From the NCBI RefSeq assembly GCF_042688385.1, contig NZ_JBHUPY010000017.1, forward strand, positions 172,116 through 236,115: a stretch of DNA of 64,000 bases. Direction: 5' to 3'. A program made the position numbers and the translations under genes. Numbering within the stretch: the stretch's first letter is position 1; each line of letters starts with the position of its first letter. This document shows, one piece after another, positions 8,957 through 17,965 of the stretch. Below the pieces are notes generated by a model. It saw only the letters and a program-made list of their open reading frames with translations, ran no database searches and was not told the origin of the DNA. This DNA comes from Herpetosiphon sp042688385 (GTDB taxonomy: Bacteria; Chloroflexota; Chloroflexia; Chloroflexales; Herpetosiphonaceae).

Positions 8957-9797
8957 GTTGTTTCTCCGACTCTAGCTCAATGATCAAAAGGGGTGGTGTT
9001 GGGGTCGTTGCCCAAAAACGGTTCCATGCCTGAATTGCACTGCGGCGCTGGCTCCAAATTACCACTCCCAATAGCATGCTTCCAATGATACCAAACCAGC
9101 GCAGCGCTGTGAAGATCGCAAAGCTTTGCAAAAAGAGCACCTGTGGCTCAGCCCCTAGCCACCATTGAAGCAAGGCCCACGGCATGCTCAAGAGCAAAAT
9201 GCTGATGCTTGCCGCCAATTGCAAGCGTAGAAATGGCGGCCATGTATGCTGCCATTGATCGCGCCATGTCAATTGTTGCCCAAGCTCAGGCACAGGCCGT
9301 TGCCAGCCAAGTTTGCGCACCCACCAGCTATGGCGTGGCCACAACGCCCGCGTTCCCAGCGGCACCACCGGAATATAGGCCTGCACCCGTGGCTCAACGC
9401 CAACCAAGGGCAAGACTGGAATCAATGGCGCGCTCAGTGGCTCCAGCCCTTGTTCAGCCAATTGATCGTAGATGCCAGCCAGGTTGTAGCGCTGCTGAGC
9501 ATCAAGCGTCAACCAGATTTCAGCTACCAAGCGGGCCTCGATTTGCTGCACGCTATATTCGGCGCTTAACTTCGGGTCAAACACATGGGCAATCGGCTGA
9601 TAGAGCATGCGCTGGGCTGCTGGATTCCAGGTTTGCAGCGCTGGGCCGAGCGCCGTATAGCCTTGTAAGCGCAAAGCTTGGCGCATGTGGTCTGCTTGTT
9701 CCAGCACTTGCGCAAGCTCAGCCCGCCGCAAAACGCTATCGTGTTGTTCGAATAAAAACAGTGCTAGCATCGCGCTCAATTTCTTGGCCTCAACCAT
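8946..9797 (-). CDS. Hypothetical membrane protein, first of a tandem paralogous pair
   Basis: Protein of 283 residues with the same layout as its downstream paralogue: an N-terminal soluble region containing 'LRLQGYTALGPALQTWNPAA', a middle with 'VVPLGTRALWPRHSW', two membrane segments (about 190-215 and 225-250) and the tail 'AWNRFWATTPTPPLLI'. I cannot name the family. No good ribosome site precedes the ATG at 9797, so the start is less certain than for its partner. It diverges from gyrA. Confidence 0.62.
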   Translation of the reverse strand: MVEAKKLSAMLALFLFEQHDSVLRRAELAQVLEQADHMRQALRLQGYTALGPALQTWNPAAQRMLYQPIAHVFDPKLSAEYSVQQIEARLVAEIWLTLDAQQRYNLAGIYDQLAEQGLEPLSAPLIPVLPLVGVEPRVQAYIPVVPLGTRALWPRHSWWVRKLGWQRPVPELGQQLTWRDQWQHTWPPFLRLQLAASISILLLSMPWALLQWWLGAEPQVLFLQSFAIFTALRWFGIIGSMLLGVVIWSQRRSAIQAWNRFWATTPTPPLLIIELESEKQREQ

Positions 9798-9882
9798 TGT
9801 TTGCTTGTTCAGCCTAGTATAGCAACGATCTACAGATCGCTGAGCAGATTGATGAAATATAGCATATTTGTGCTAAAAATAT

Positions 9883-9911
9883 TCGACATTATGGCTATTT
9901 CACGGTATAAT
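9883..9911 (+). promoter_or_regulatory. Sigma-70-type promoter of gyrA
   Basis: TCGACA (-35) and TATAAT (-10) are separated by exactly 17 bases. The -10 box ends 50 bases before the gyrA ATG at 9962. Confidence 0.7.
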
Positions 9912-9961
9912 ACAAGCAGATTAAATTTAGGGATTTAGCGCTTACGTAAGGGATAAAATTC

Positions 9962-12445
9962 ATGGAAATAGGGATTGTTAAGCCAGTTGCAATTGTCGAT
10001 GAGATGCGTACTGCCTATCTCGATTATGCAATGAGTGTGATTGTCTCGCGGGCGTTACCTGATGCTCGCGATGGCCTCAAACCAGTGCAACGGCGGATTT
10101 TATATGCAATGTTCCGCGAAGGGCTGTTGCACAACGTTCGCTATTCCAAATGTGCAGGTGTTGTCGGCGAAGTGCTCAAGAAGTATCACCCCCACGGCGA
10201 TTCTTCAGTGTACGATGCGCTCGTGCGGCTCGCCCAACCATGGAATATGCGCTATCCGCTGGTCGATGGCCAAGGCAACTTCGGCAGTGTCGACGGCGAC
10301 GCTGCAGCCGCTTATCGTTATACTGAGGCGCGGCTCAAGGAAATTGCCGAAGAATTGTTGCGCGACATCGACCGCGACACGGTGAATTTCGGCCCCAACT
10401 TTGATGGTGGCTATCAAGAACCACTGGTGTTGCCTGCGCGCTTGCCCAATTTGCTGCTCAATGGCTCCTCGGGGATTGCCGTCGGCATGGCCACCAATAT
10501 TCCGCCACATAACCTCGGCGAGATTTGCGATGGCATTAGCTACTTGGTCGATAATCCCGATGCGACGGTTGAAGATTTGATTAAGTTCATCCCTGGCCCC
10601 GACTTCCCAACCGGCGGCTCGATTTTGGGTACTGAAGGAATTGTTAGTGCCTACACCAGTGGCCGTGGCCGAATTCTGATTCGTGCTAAAGCCCATATCG
10701 AAGAAGCAGCTCGCGGAGCGTATCATATCGTCGTGACCGAATTACCCTATCAGGTCAATAAATCACGCTTGATCGAACGGATTGCCGAGTTGGTCAAGGA
10801 TAAACGCATCGAAGGCATTCGCGACGTGCGCGACGAATCCGACCGCTCTGGGATTCGCATGGTGATTATTTTGAAACAAGATGCTCAGCCCAAAAAGGTG
10901 CTCAATCATCTCTTCAAATACACCAGCATGCAAACGACCTTCGGGGCCAATATGTTGGCCTTGGTCGAAGATGGCAAGCAGCCACGCACGCTTTCGCTCA
11001 AAAAAGCGTTGCAAGAATACATCGAGCATCGCCAAGTCGTTATTCGCCGACGCACCGAGTTTGATCTGGCCAAAGCCAAAGCGCGGGCGCACATTCTCGA
11101 AGGCTTGAAGATTGCGCTTGATCAGCTTGATGAAGTGATTGCGACGATTCGCGCCAGCCGCACTGCTGAAACCGCCCGCAGCAACTTGATGAAAAACTTC
11201 AAACTCAGCGAATTGCAATCGCAAGCAATTTTGGAAATGCAATTGCGCCGTTTGGCTGGCCTCGAACGCAAAAAGATCGAGGACGAATACAAAGAAGTGC
11301 TGCGCTCAATCGCCGACTTCGAAGATATTTTGTCCAAGCCAGAACGGGTTTTCAGCATCATCAAAGATGATGTGGCTGAGCTTAAAGAAAAATATGGCGA
11401 TGTGCGCCGCTCGCGGATTATTGCTGATGCAACTGGCGATATCAGCACCGAAGACCTGATTCCCGACATGAATGTGTTGGTAACGGTGACTGATCGCGGC
11501 TACATCAAGAAACTGCCTGGCGATACCTATCGGGTGCAAAATCGCGGTGGGCGGGGCATTAAAGGCATGACCACCAAAGAAGACGATGTGGTGGCACACC
11601 TCTTGATGTGTAACACGTTGAACGACTTACTGTTCTTTACCAACCGTGGTAAAGTCTATCAACTCAAAGTACATGAAGTTCCCGATGCCAGCCGCACGGC
11701 CAAAGGCCTGCCGTTGGTCAACTTGATCTCGCTCGAGCCAGGCGAATTGGTCACATCATTGATTGCCGTTCCCGATTTCGATGATGGCGAATATTTGGTA
11801 ATGACCACCGTCAAAGGCCGAATCAAGCGCACCAAATTGAGCGAATATAGCTCGGTGCGTTCGAATGGTCTCATTGCAATCGGGCTTGATGCTGGCGACG
11901 AACTGCGCTGGGTCAAGACGAGCAATGGCGATGAAGATATTTTGATGACAACCCAACATGGTCAAACCATCCGCTTCGGCCAAGACGAAGTACGCCCGAT
12001 GGGTCGACCAGCAAGTGGGGTAATTGGCATCAAAATGTCGGCCAAAGATCAAGTGGTTGGGATGGATTTGGTTCGGCCAAATTCACAACTTCTGGTGATT
12101 ACCTCACATGGTATGGGCAAGCGTACCGACCTTGAAGAATATCCAGTCAAGGGGCGGGCAACCCAAGGGGTAATTACGATGCGGCTTAAGCCAGGCGATG
12201 AAATTGCCGCCGCATTGGTGCTGACTGATAGCGACATTGTTACCACAATTACTCGCAATGGCGTAGTGATGCGCACGCGTGCTGATAAGATCTCCAAGTA
12301 TGGGCGATCAACCCAAGGCGTTAACGTAATCAATCTTGATAAGAAAGATACAGTTGCCGCAGTCTCGGCTGAAACTCCAGTTGACGACAAGAGCGACGAT
12401 TCGGATGCCAACGATAGCCCCGGCACAGTAACCCTCACTGCTTAA
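9962..12445 (+). CDS. gyrA: DNA gyrase subunit A
   Basis: Type IIA topoisomerase subunit that cleaves and rejoins DNA while GyrB drives negative supercoiling. It has 827 residues. The breakage-reunion domain contains catalytic Tyr120 in 'AAAAYRYTEARL'. The quinolone-resistance region is 'HPHGDSSVYDAL', with Ser81 and Asp85 at the positions equivalent to E. coli Ser83 and Asp87, the residues usual in sensitive strains. The C-terminal beta-pinwheel holds the GyrA box 'QNRGGRGIKG', which marks gyrase rather than topoisomerase IV. The acidic tail is Asp/Ser-rich. It has its own promoter upstream and a strong terminator downstream, so it is probably monocistronic. gyrB is not in the window. Confidence 0.96.
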   Translation: MEIGIVKPVAIVDEMRTAYLDYAMSVIVSRALPDARDGLKPVQRRILYAMFREGLLHNVRYSKCAGVVGEVLKKYHPHGDSSVYDALVRLAQPWNMRYPLVDGQGNFGSVDGDAAAAYRYTEARLKEIAEELLRDIDRDTVNFGPNFDGGYQEPLVLPARLPNLLLNGSSGIAVGMATNIPPHNLGEICDGISYLVDNPDATVEDLIKFIPGPDFPTGGSILGTEGIVSAYTSGRGRILIRAKAHIEEAARGAYHIVVTELPYQVNKSRLIERIAELVKDKRIEGIRDVRDESDRSGIRMVIILKQDAQPKKVLNHLFKYTSMQTTFGANMLALVEDGKQPRTLSLKKALQEYIEHRQVVIRRRTEFDLAKAKARAHILEGLKIALDQLDEVIATIRASRTAETARSNLMKNFKLSELQSQAILEMQLRRLAGLERKKIEDEYKEVLRSIADFEDILSKPERVFSIIKDDVAELKEKYGDVRRSRIIADATGDISTEDLIPDMNVLVTVTDRGYIKKLPGDTYRVQNRGGRGIKGMTTKEDDVVAHLLMCNTLNDLLFFTNRGKVYQLKVHEVPDASRTAKGLPLVNLISLEPGELVTSLIAVPDFDDGEYLVMTTVKGRIKRTKLSEYSSVRSNGLIAIGLDAGDELRWVKTSNGDEDILMTTQHGQTIRFGQDEVRPMGRPASGVIGIKMSAKDQVVGMDLVRPNSQLLVITSHGMGKRTDLEEYPVKGRATQGVITMRLKPGDEIAAALVLTDSDIVTTITRNGVVMRTRADKISKYGRSTQGVNVINLDKKDTVAAVSAETPVDDKSDDSDANDSPGTVTLTA

Positions 12446-12465
12446 GCTTTTTAAGCAATTCACTT

Positions 12466-12508
12466 GCGAAAAACCCGTTGCATACCTGATGTGCAACGGG
12501 TTTTTGCG
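12466..12508 (+). terminator. Rho-independent terminator of gyrA
   Basis: Perfect 14-base arms (aaaaacccgttgca at 12469-12482 and tgcaacgggttttt at 12492-12505) around a 9-base loop. The U-rich 3' arm follows the gyrA stop by about 20 bases. Confidence 0.9.
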
Positions 12509-12585
12509 TGTTAAACTCAATTTCAGCTATATATCTAGATCACACTTTTTTTACCCTGTTTTAATCTAGCTATTCATGGAAACTG

Positions 12586-12594
12586 TGATATAAT
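12586..12594 (+). promoter_or_regulatory. Extended -10 promoter of the winged-helix gene
   Basis: TGATATAAT is a perfect extended -10 box (TGnTATAAT). No good -35 is visible at 16-18 bases. It would give a leader of about 195 bases before the ATG at 12796. Confidence 0.5.
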
Positions 12595-12654
12595 CGGGGA
12601 GACATAACATAATAACAGCAATTTTCCACCTCTATATCCCATCTACTTACCACC

Positions 12655-12790
12655 ACCACTGTCCGCTGTCGGCTGACCTATTGACCCAGAAAGCGAAGGA
12701 ACGGAAGATACACCAACAGGCCGAGGAGCCTGTGAACCGCCATGATAGCGGGGTCTCTTTTCCGCGCAGTCAAAGAGGATTGCAAGGAGG
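12655..12790 (+). other. Structured 5' leader with three consecutive hairpins
   Basis: Three short hairpins follow one another: acaggc/gcctgt near 12717-12734, ccgc/gcgg near 12738-12752, and ctcttt/aaagag near 12755-12778. The last sits just before the AAGGAGG ribosome site at 12784-12790. I do not recognise a known riboswitch class. A resemblance of 'agcggggt' to the 3' part of c-di-GMP-I motifs is too weak to call. Confidence 0.35.
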
Positions 12791-12795
12791 CGAGC

Positions 12796-13173
12796 ATGAT
12801 CTCTTCAAGCGTTTATATGTTGCTTGAGCAAGCGATCGATACTCCCGAAAAGCTGCATTGTGTCATACTATTTGCACAACGAACAGTCAATCAAGGCACG
12901 GCTGCTCACATCGCCCGCCAGCTTGGGCGCGATATTTGGAGCATTGAGCGCGCGCTCAAAGAGCTCAGTGAAGCAGGGATTCTTTCCATCGCCGGTGAAG
13001 GCAAGTCATCGTGTTATCACTATCAACCAAAAGCATATGTGGTTAATGCCTTAGAGTTGTTAATTCAGACCTACAACGACCCGATTTTGCGCAGCGAAGT
13101 ATGCGATTATGTGCGTGAGCTAGCCAGCTATGCACCCTATCGCGCCCAATTTTATACCATGCTCACAATCTAA
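12796..13173 (+). CDS. Winged-helix DNA-binding-like protein
   Basis: Small protein of 125 residues with a helix-turn-helix pattern at about 39-70 ('GTAAHIARQLGRDIWSIERALKELSEAGIL') followed by a wing-like 'SIAGEGKSSCYHY', as in MarR/ArsR-type regulators. The C-terminus is helical with no further recognisable domain. I choose the ATG at 12796 because AAGGAGG sits five bases upstream. An in-frame ATG at 12742 lies inside the predicted leader hairpins. A long structured leader suggests post-transcriptional control. Target genes are unknown. Confidence 0.65.
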   Translation: MISSSVYMLLEQAIDTPEKLHCVILFAQRTVNQGTAAHIARQLGRDIWSIERALKELSEAGILSIAGEGKSSCYHYQPKAYVVNALELLIQTYNDPILRSEVCDYVRELASYAPYRAQFYTMLTI

Positions 13174-13309
13174 ATTTGCGCTGGCTCGTAGCTCCTGAGA
13201 AGAGAGAGCGACGCAGGTTTGGAATTTTATTTCTCCTAGGCTTATTTATTCAGTGGGTTAATATTTACTGATTATACCAATTCAAGCAGATCTGCGATGT
13301 AGATGTTGC

Positions 13310-13338
13310 TTGACAGGTATAGTTTTTTTTGCTATGCT
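13310..13338 (+). promoter_or_regulatory. Sigma-70-type promoter of the PepSY-like gene
   Basis: TTGACA and TATGCT are separated by 17 bases, a near-consensus arrangement. The ATG at 13530 is about 190 bases downstream, leaving a long AT-rich leader in which I see no clear structure. Confidence 0.65.
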
Positions 13339-13529
13339 CGTTTTCGAGAAAGATCATCAATTACCACACTTCACTTCCACCATACTCCATTCCGCATCCT
13401 CTTTCTTAGTTCTATAAAGCATATACTGTTTGGCAATCAACTATTTAATTTCTAGAAATATGCTATGCAGTATTTATATCTACAATTGAGTTAATGCTTA
13501 TTTCAGCTGGCTATAAATAAGGAGAAGTG

Positions 13530-14330
13530 ATGAAAAAGCTATGGTTTCTTGCCATTGTTAGCTTAATATGTGTATTTACTCTGCTAAATTCACACAATAA
13601 CGCTTTTTCAGCTGAGCTAGATCTCGAATCAGCGACAAAAATTATTCGTCAATTTACGAATAATCCCACCCTTGAACTAAAAGATGTACCAAATGCAGAA
13701 CATGCGTTGGGAGTGCATGAACGTACATTTGTTACTCCTGATGGTTCGGCAATATTTACGCTTGATGAAGTGAACAAAATTGTTACAACCGCGATTGTGC
13801 AGCCTGATGCGCATGCTCGTTTAGCAACTCCGTTGAGCCTTGACCAAGGCCAAGCATTAGCTGAAACCGTTGTACAACAACAGCTTGGCTCAACCAATGG
13901 ATTAAACTTACACTATCAAGCAAGCGAAGATCATGCTGCTGCAGGAACCCTTCAGCGTTTTGAATGGGTTGAAACACGTGGCTCAGCCAACGCTATCACA
14001 CCGAATCGGGTTATGCTGACGATCGATCCTGTCACCGGAACGGTCGTAAGTTATTCACGAATTGTTGCTCGCGCGATTGATATTGATCCCGAGCCAAAGA
14101 TTAGCTATCAAGAAGCCTTAGAAATTGTTGCAAAACAAAATTCTTTTGCTTTTGTTGAGCGTTCACAGCGCTTAGATATTTGGTGGGAGCATAATGATCG
14201 CAGCAAGGATTATATCTTGCGCTGGGTCATTAATATTGAGGCCAAGAATCCAGCAAAACATGGCATAACTGAAGTTGCTCAATATGTTATTAATGCCTAT
14301 AGCGGCGATATTATCGAAGTATTACGCTAG
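13530..14330 (+). CDS. Secreted PepSY/YpeB-like protein
   Basis: Exported protein of 266 residues. Residues 1-28 form a signal peptide (Lys-Lys, hydrophobic core, cleavage near 'NAFSA'). The rest has two stretches that look like PepSY or YpeB-type domains: 'LDQGQALAETVVQQQLG' followed by beta strands, and 'SYQEALEIVAKQNSF' followed by 'YSGDIIEVLR' at the C-terminus. PepSY domains are often inhibitory or protein-binding modules acting outside the membrane. AAGGAG lies five bases before the ATG at 13530; an upstream GTG at 13527 is less likely. A terminator follows directly. Confidence 0.65.
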   Translation: MKKLWFLAIVSLICVFTLLNSHNNAFSAELDLESATKIIRQFTNNPTLELKDVPNAEHALGVHERTFVTPDGSAIFTLDEVNKIVTTAIVQPDAHARLATPLSLDQGQALAETVVQQQLGSTNGLNLHYQASEDHAAAGTLQRFEWVETRGSANAITPNRVMLTIDPVTGTVVSYSRIVARAIDIDPEPKISYQEALEIVAKQNSFAFVERSQRLDIWWEHNDRSKDYILRWVINIEAKNPAKHGITEVAQYVINAYSGDIIEVLR

Positions 14331-14342
14331 CTTTTGTTTAGA

Positions 14343-14376
14343 GAGGTATTGCTTTATTGCAATACCTCCTTTTTTA
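14343..14376 (+). terminator. Rho-independent terminator after the PepSY-like gene
   Basis: Perfect 10-base arms (gaggtattgc / gcaatacctc) around a tttatt loop, followed by ctttttt. Confidence 0.92.
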
Positions 14377-14389
14377 ATAAGGAATAGCT

Positions 14390-14926
14390 ATGTTTCGTTT
14401 GTTCTATCAACGTGGATTGGGATGCTTGTTATTCAGTTTGCTCTTTTTTGGCTGTGGTTCAACCCAGCTACCTACCAGCACACCCGAAGCAAGCCCATTT
14501 GCGCCAGGCCAAGTCGTTGAACCAGCAACTTTGGAAGAATTTCTGCGCGTGAGCAACTTGCGCGAAGCGCTCGAAATTGAATGGCACAACCCTACCACGA
14601 AAAGTTGTATTACGATTCGTGATCAAGCCTTTATTCAGCAGTTTGTTGATACGATGCTTATGCCCCAAAGCACAACTCCGATCAGTGCCAGCGAAGCAAC
14701 CTTGCTGATATTCGAAACCAACAGCCTTGATCAGCCAGCAGATACCCGGCTGATTTCGCTTAACCTTGACCCTGCCCAAGCCACCGCTGCGTTTAACAAT
14801 CTATCAACGCCCAATTGGCCAATCGATTTGCAGGGTCAATATCAGCTTGGCAATCCACAGGCGTTGCTTGATTTATTGGCAACCATCGAACCGAAAGCCG
14901 CTACCGATAACCCACATTGTGAGTAA
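14390..14926 (+). CDS. Hypothetical lipoprotein
   Basis: Protein of 178 residues with a lipoprotein signal: hydrophobic N-terminus and lipobox 'LLFFGC' with the acylated Cys near residue 22, followed by a Thr/Pro/Ser-rich spacer. The mature part has two Cys residues ('TKSCITI' and the C-terminal 'NPHCE') that could form a disulfide. I do not recognise a family. It should be anchored on the outer face of the membrane. AAGGA precedes the ATG by about eight bases. It lies after the terminator of the PepSY-like gene, so it needs its own promoter or read-through. Confidence 0.65.
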   Translation: MFRLFYQRGLGCLLFSLLFFGCGSTQLPTSTPEASPFAPGQVVEPATLEEFLRVSNLREALEIEWHNPTTKSCITIRDQAFIQQFVDTMLMPQSTTPISASEATLLIFETNSLDQPADTRLISLNLDPAQATAAFNNLSTPNWPIDLQGQYQLGNPQALLDLLATIEPKAATDNPHCE

Positions 14927-15054
14927 CCAGTTGCTTGAAATTGGAACCAAACCGAGTAGCTGTAATTTGCCGAATCAATTTAGCGTAAGTGCTCACAATT
15001 GCTGGCGACTGGTATACTAACGCCGAAAGCGAATTAAGCTAGCGAGGTAGCATT

Positions 15055-16641
15055 GTGGAACGTTTAGTGCTCAATGGCGAGCAGTTAACAGTCGATGGTT
15101 TGGTGGCTGCCGCTCGGAATCCAGCAATTAAGGTTGAATTAGCTCCCGAAGCAATTGAACGAATGCACTATTCACGGGCCGCTGTCGAGCGCTTTGTGGC
15201 CGAAGGTCGGGTGGTCTATGGCATCACCACGGGCTTTGGCCATTTTCAGAATCGCACGATTGATAGCGACCATGTGCGCGAATTGCAACGCAATATTATT
15301 ATGAGCCATGCCACTGGCACAGGCACGCCATTGCGCCGCGACCAAGTGCGGGCAATGTTGATTGTGCGGGTCAATACCTTGGCCAAGGGCTTTTCGGGCA
15401 TTCGTCCATTGGTTGCCCAAGCCCTGCTCGATCTGCTCAACGCCGATATTTTGCCAATTATTCCCTGCCAAGGCTCGCTTGGGGCGAGCGGTGATCTTGC
15501 GCCACTTGCGCATGCCAGCTTGATTTTGCTTGGTCTGGGCGAGGCGGTTGAGCCTGGCCAATCGCCAGTCCATGGTCAACGGATCAGCGGAGCCGAAGTT
15601 TTGGCGCGTTTGGGGCAAGAACCTTTGATTTTAGAGGCCAAAGAAGGCCTCGCCTTGACCAATGGCACCGCGTTGTTGAGCGGGCTGGCAGCCTTGGCAA
15701 TTTATGATGCTGAGCAATTGTGCCGCACTGCCGAAACGGTGGCGGCCTTGTCGATGGAAGCTTTAGCGGCGTTGCCCTCAGCCTTTGATAAACGGCTGCA
15801 TGCGATTCGTCCGCATCCGCGCCAAATCGATAGCGCGCGCAGTATTCGCCAACTGTTGCAAGGCAGCAGCTTTGTCTATCCCAATGGCGAAGCTGATCCG
15901 GCGTTGTATGGGCCGCATAAAGTGCAAGATGCCTACTCGCTGCGTTGTGTGCCACAAGTGCATGGCGCAATTCGCGATGCAGCCTGTTATGGACGCTGGG
16001 CAACCGAAATTGAACTCAACAGCGCCACTGATAATCCCTTGATTGTACCAGTTGATCCTGAGCAACTTGCTGGCGAATACGAGGCGATTTCGGGCGGTAA
16101 CTTCCATGGCGAGCCATTGGCCTTGGCGATGGATTTTCTTAAAGTGGCCTTGAGCGAGCTGGGCAACATCAGCGAGCGCCGCACGGCGCGCTTGGTTGAT
16201 GCTGGTTTAAATGGCAATTTGCTGCCGCCATTCTTAACCGAGCAAGGCGGCTTGCACTCGGGCATGATGTTGATTCAATATACGGCTGTGGCATTGGCGA
16301 GTGAAAATAAAGTGCTGGTGCATCCCGCTGCTGCCGATACGATTCCAACCTCGGGCAATCAGGAAGACCACGTGAGCATGGGGCCGACCGCCGCCCGCCA
16401 AGCAGTTGAAATGCACGATAACGTGGTGGGGATTTTGGCCTGCGAAGCCTTGTGTGCTGCCCAAGCGATTGATTTACGCTGGCAAAAGCACCAACACTTG
16501 CAGCTTGGCCAAGGCACGGCCTCGGCGCAACAGGCAATTCGGCAGGTTGTGCCATTTTTGGCCGAAGATACCGTGATGTATCCGCATATCGAGCGCTTGA
16601 AGCAGTTGATTGTTGCTGGCAGCTTGGCCTTGGCGGAGTAA
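15055..16641 (+). CDS. hutH: Histidine ammonia-lyase
   Basis: Converts L-histidine to trans-urocanate and ammonia, the first step of histidine breakdown. It has 528 residues, near the family's usual 500-530. The MIO cofactor forms autocatalytically from Ala144-Ser145-Gly146 in 'GSLGASGDLAPLAH'. Other family signatures are 'VYGITTGFGHFQNR', with the catalytic Tyr, and 'SGNQEDHVSMGP'. The GTG start at 15055 follows GAGG. No hutU, hutI or hutG is adjacent, so the pathway is either scattered or incomplete. Related enzymes (tyrosine or phenylalanine lyase) are less likely because the 'NQEDHVSMG' motif with Glu fits histidine lyases. Confidence 0.93.
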   Translation: MERLVLNGEQLTVDGLVAAARNPAIKVELAPEAIERMHYSRAAVERFVAEGRVVYGITTGFGHFQNRTIDSDHVRELQRNIIMSHATGTGTPLRRDQVRAMLIVRVNTLAKGFSGIRPLVAQALLDLLNADILPIIPCQGSLGASGDLAPLAHASLILLGLGEAVEPGQSPVHGQRISGAEVLARLGQEPLILEAKEGLALTNGTALLSGLAALAIYDAEQLCRTAETVAALSMEALAALPSAFDKRLHAIRPHPRQIDSARSIRQLLQGSSFVYPNGEADPALYGPHKVQDAYSLRCVPQVHGAIRDAACYGRWATEIELNSATDNPLIVPVDPEQLAGEYEAISGGNFHGEPLALAMDFLKVALSELGNISERRTARLVDAGLNGNLLPPFLTEQGGLHSGMMLIQYTAVALASENKVLVHPAAADTIPTSGNQEDHVSMGPTAARQAVEMHDNVVGILACEALCAAQAIDLRWQKHQHLQLGQGTASAQQAIRQVVPFLAEDTVMYPHIERLKQLIVAGSLALAE

Positions 16642-16665
16642 GCTCAAATATTGGTTGAGAAGTAT

Positions 16666-16798
16666 CCCCTCACCCCAACCCCTCTCCCACGCGGCGGGCG
16701 AGGGGCTTAACATGGTGGATTTAGCATGATTCGTCGGAAATCCACGGAAGCTCCCCCTCGCCCGCGTTTTCGTGTGAGAGGGGGTTGGGGGGTGAGGG
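16666..16798. repeat. G/C-rich palindromic intergenic element, copy 1
   Basis: Begins cccctcaccccaaccc and ends ttggggggtgaggg, so the termini are inverted repeats. Internally there are two smaller palindromes built on 'gcgggcgaggg'-type words. It lies between the converging hutH and fmt genes. Confidence 0.8.
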
Positions 16799-16812
16799 AA
16801 GGTTGTTAAGAT

Positions 16813-16946
16813 CCCCTCACCCCAACCCCTCGCCCAGTGGATGGGCGAGGGGCTTTAACTTCGTGGTTCTTGCGCAATTCGTTGGTGAACCACGGAAGCT
16901 CCCCCTCGCCCGCGTTTTCGTGTGAGCGGGGGCTGGGGGGTGAGGG
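16813..16946. repeat. G/C-rich palindromic intergenic element, copy 2
   Basis: Same layout as copy 1, only 14 bases away and in direct orientation, with cccctcaccccaaccc at the left and gctggggggtgaggg at the right end. Confidence 0.8.
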
Positions 16947-16973
16947 AACGCTACCAGCCCTAATCTTCAAGTA

Positions 16974-17894
16974 TTACAAGCGCTCTAGCTCTTTGGCTCC
17001 GCGTCGCCAATCGCTGGCAGCCATTGGGCGTTTGCCTGCTGGCTGTACTTCGAGCAATTCGAGTGCTCCACTGCCAGTGGCGACCAAAATTTGGCCTTGT
17101 TGTTCGATTAGCGTGCCTGGCTGAGCATTGCCGCTCCAACTGCTATGCGCTTTGGAGCGTAGAATTTTAAACGGCTGATCGTTGAGTTTTACCGCAGTTC
17201 CAGGCCATGGATCGTAGGCGCGGGTCATACGTTCGATCACAATTGCTGGCAAACTCCAATCGATCAGGCCATCGTTTTTGCTAATCATTTGGGTGTAGGT
17301 TGCTTGGCTATCATCCTGAATTTGGGCTTGAATTTGCCCCGTAGCATAGGCTGTCAAGAGCTGAGCGAGCAACTCGCCACCTTGGCGCATCAGTTGGGCC
17401 GTCCATTCACCAGCCCGCGCATCCTTTGCCAAGGGCATGACCACTTGACCCAAGATTGGTCCAGCATCCATTTTGGCCGTTAGCTTGATGATCGACACGC
17501 CGACTAAATCATCGCCTGCCAAAATTGCCCCCGTAATTGGTGCTGGCCCACGGTAGAGTGGCAAAATCGATGGGTGAATATTCAAATAGCCCAAGGCTGG
17601 AATTTGCAACACATTTTTGCGTAAAATCTCACCATAGGCGGCGACAACCCCAACTTCTGGCGCAAAAGCCCGCAATCGCTCGACCGCCGCCGGATCTTTG
17701 AGGGTTTCTGGTTGAAACACCGGAATCCCAAGCCGTTCGGCTGCAAGTTTGACTGGCGGCGCGGTGAGCACATTTTTGCGGCCAGCAGGTCGATCTGGTT
17801 GGGTCACGACACCGACAATCTCATGACCGTTGGCGTGCAACAACTCAAGCGGCGCAACCGCAATTTCAGGAGTGCCCAAATATAAAATTCGCAT
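16974..17894 (-). CDS. fmt: Methionyl-tRNA formyltransferase
   Basis: Formylates initiator Met-tRNA using 10-formyl-tetrahydrofolate. It has 306 residues from the ATG at 17894, where 'MRILYLGTPEIAVAPLELL' matches the family N-terminus and CGGAGG lies about nine bases upstream. The catalytic region shows 'LNIHPSILPLYRGPAPI', with Asn and His, and 'KMDAGPIL', with Asp. The C-terminal OB-like domain (about 205-306) binds tRNA. Reading further upstream would run into the GNAT gene. No def gene is adjacent. Confidence 0.94.
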   Translation of the reverse strand: MRILYLGTPEIAVAPLELLHANGHEIVGVVTQPDRPAGRKNVLTAPPVKLAAERLGIPVFQPETLKDPAAVERLRAFAPEVGVVAAYGEILRKNVLQIPALGYLNIHPSILPLYRGPAPITGAILAGDDLVGVSIIKLTAKMDAGPILGQVVMPLAKDARAGEWTAQLMRQGGELLAQLLTAYATGQIQAQIQDDSQATYTQMISKNDGLIDWSLPAIVIERMTRAYDPWPGTAVKLNDQPFKILRSKAHSSWSGNAQPGTLIEQQGQILVATGSGALELLEVQPAGKRPMAASDWRRGAKELERL

Positions 17895-17965
17895 TTGACG
17901 ATACCTCCGAATAGGAGCGTTTTCCAGCACGCATGATACCGTGCTTGCTGGAAAATCGAAAGCAG

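Noticed and set aside
12655..12790. c-di-GMP-I riboswitch
   Set aside because: Only the 'agcggggt' word fits. The conserved GCAAAGCC and tetraloop-receptor parts are absent.
16666..16946. CRISPR array
   Set aside because: There are two long palindromic copies only, with no short repeats and regular unique spacers, and no cas genes.
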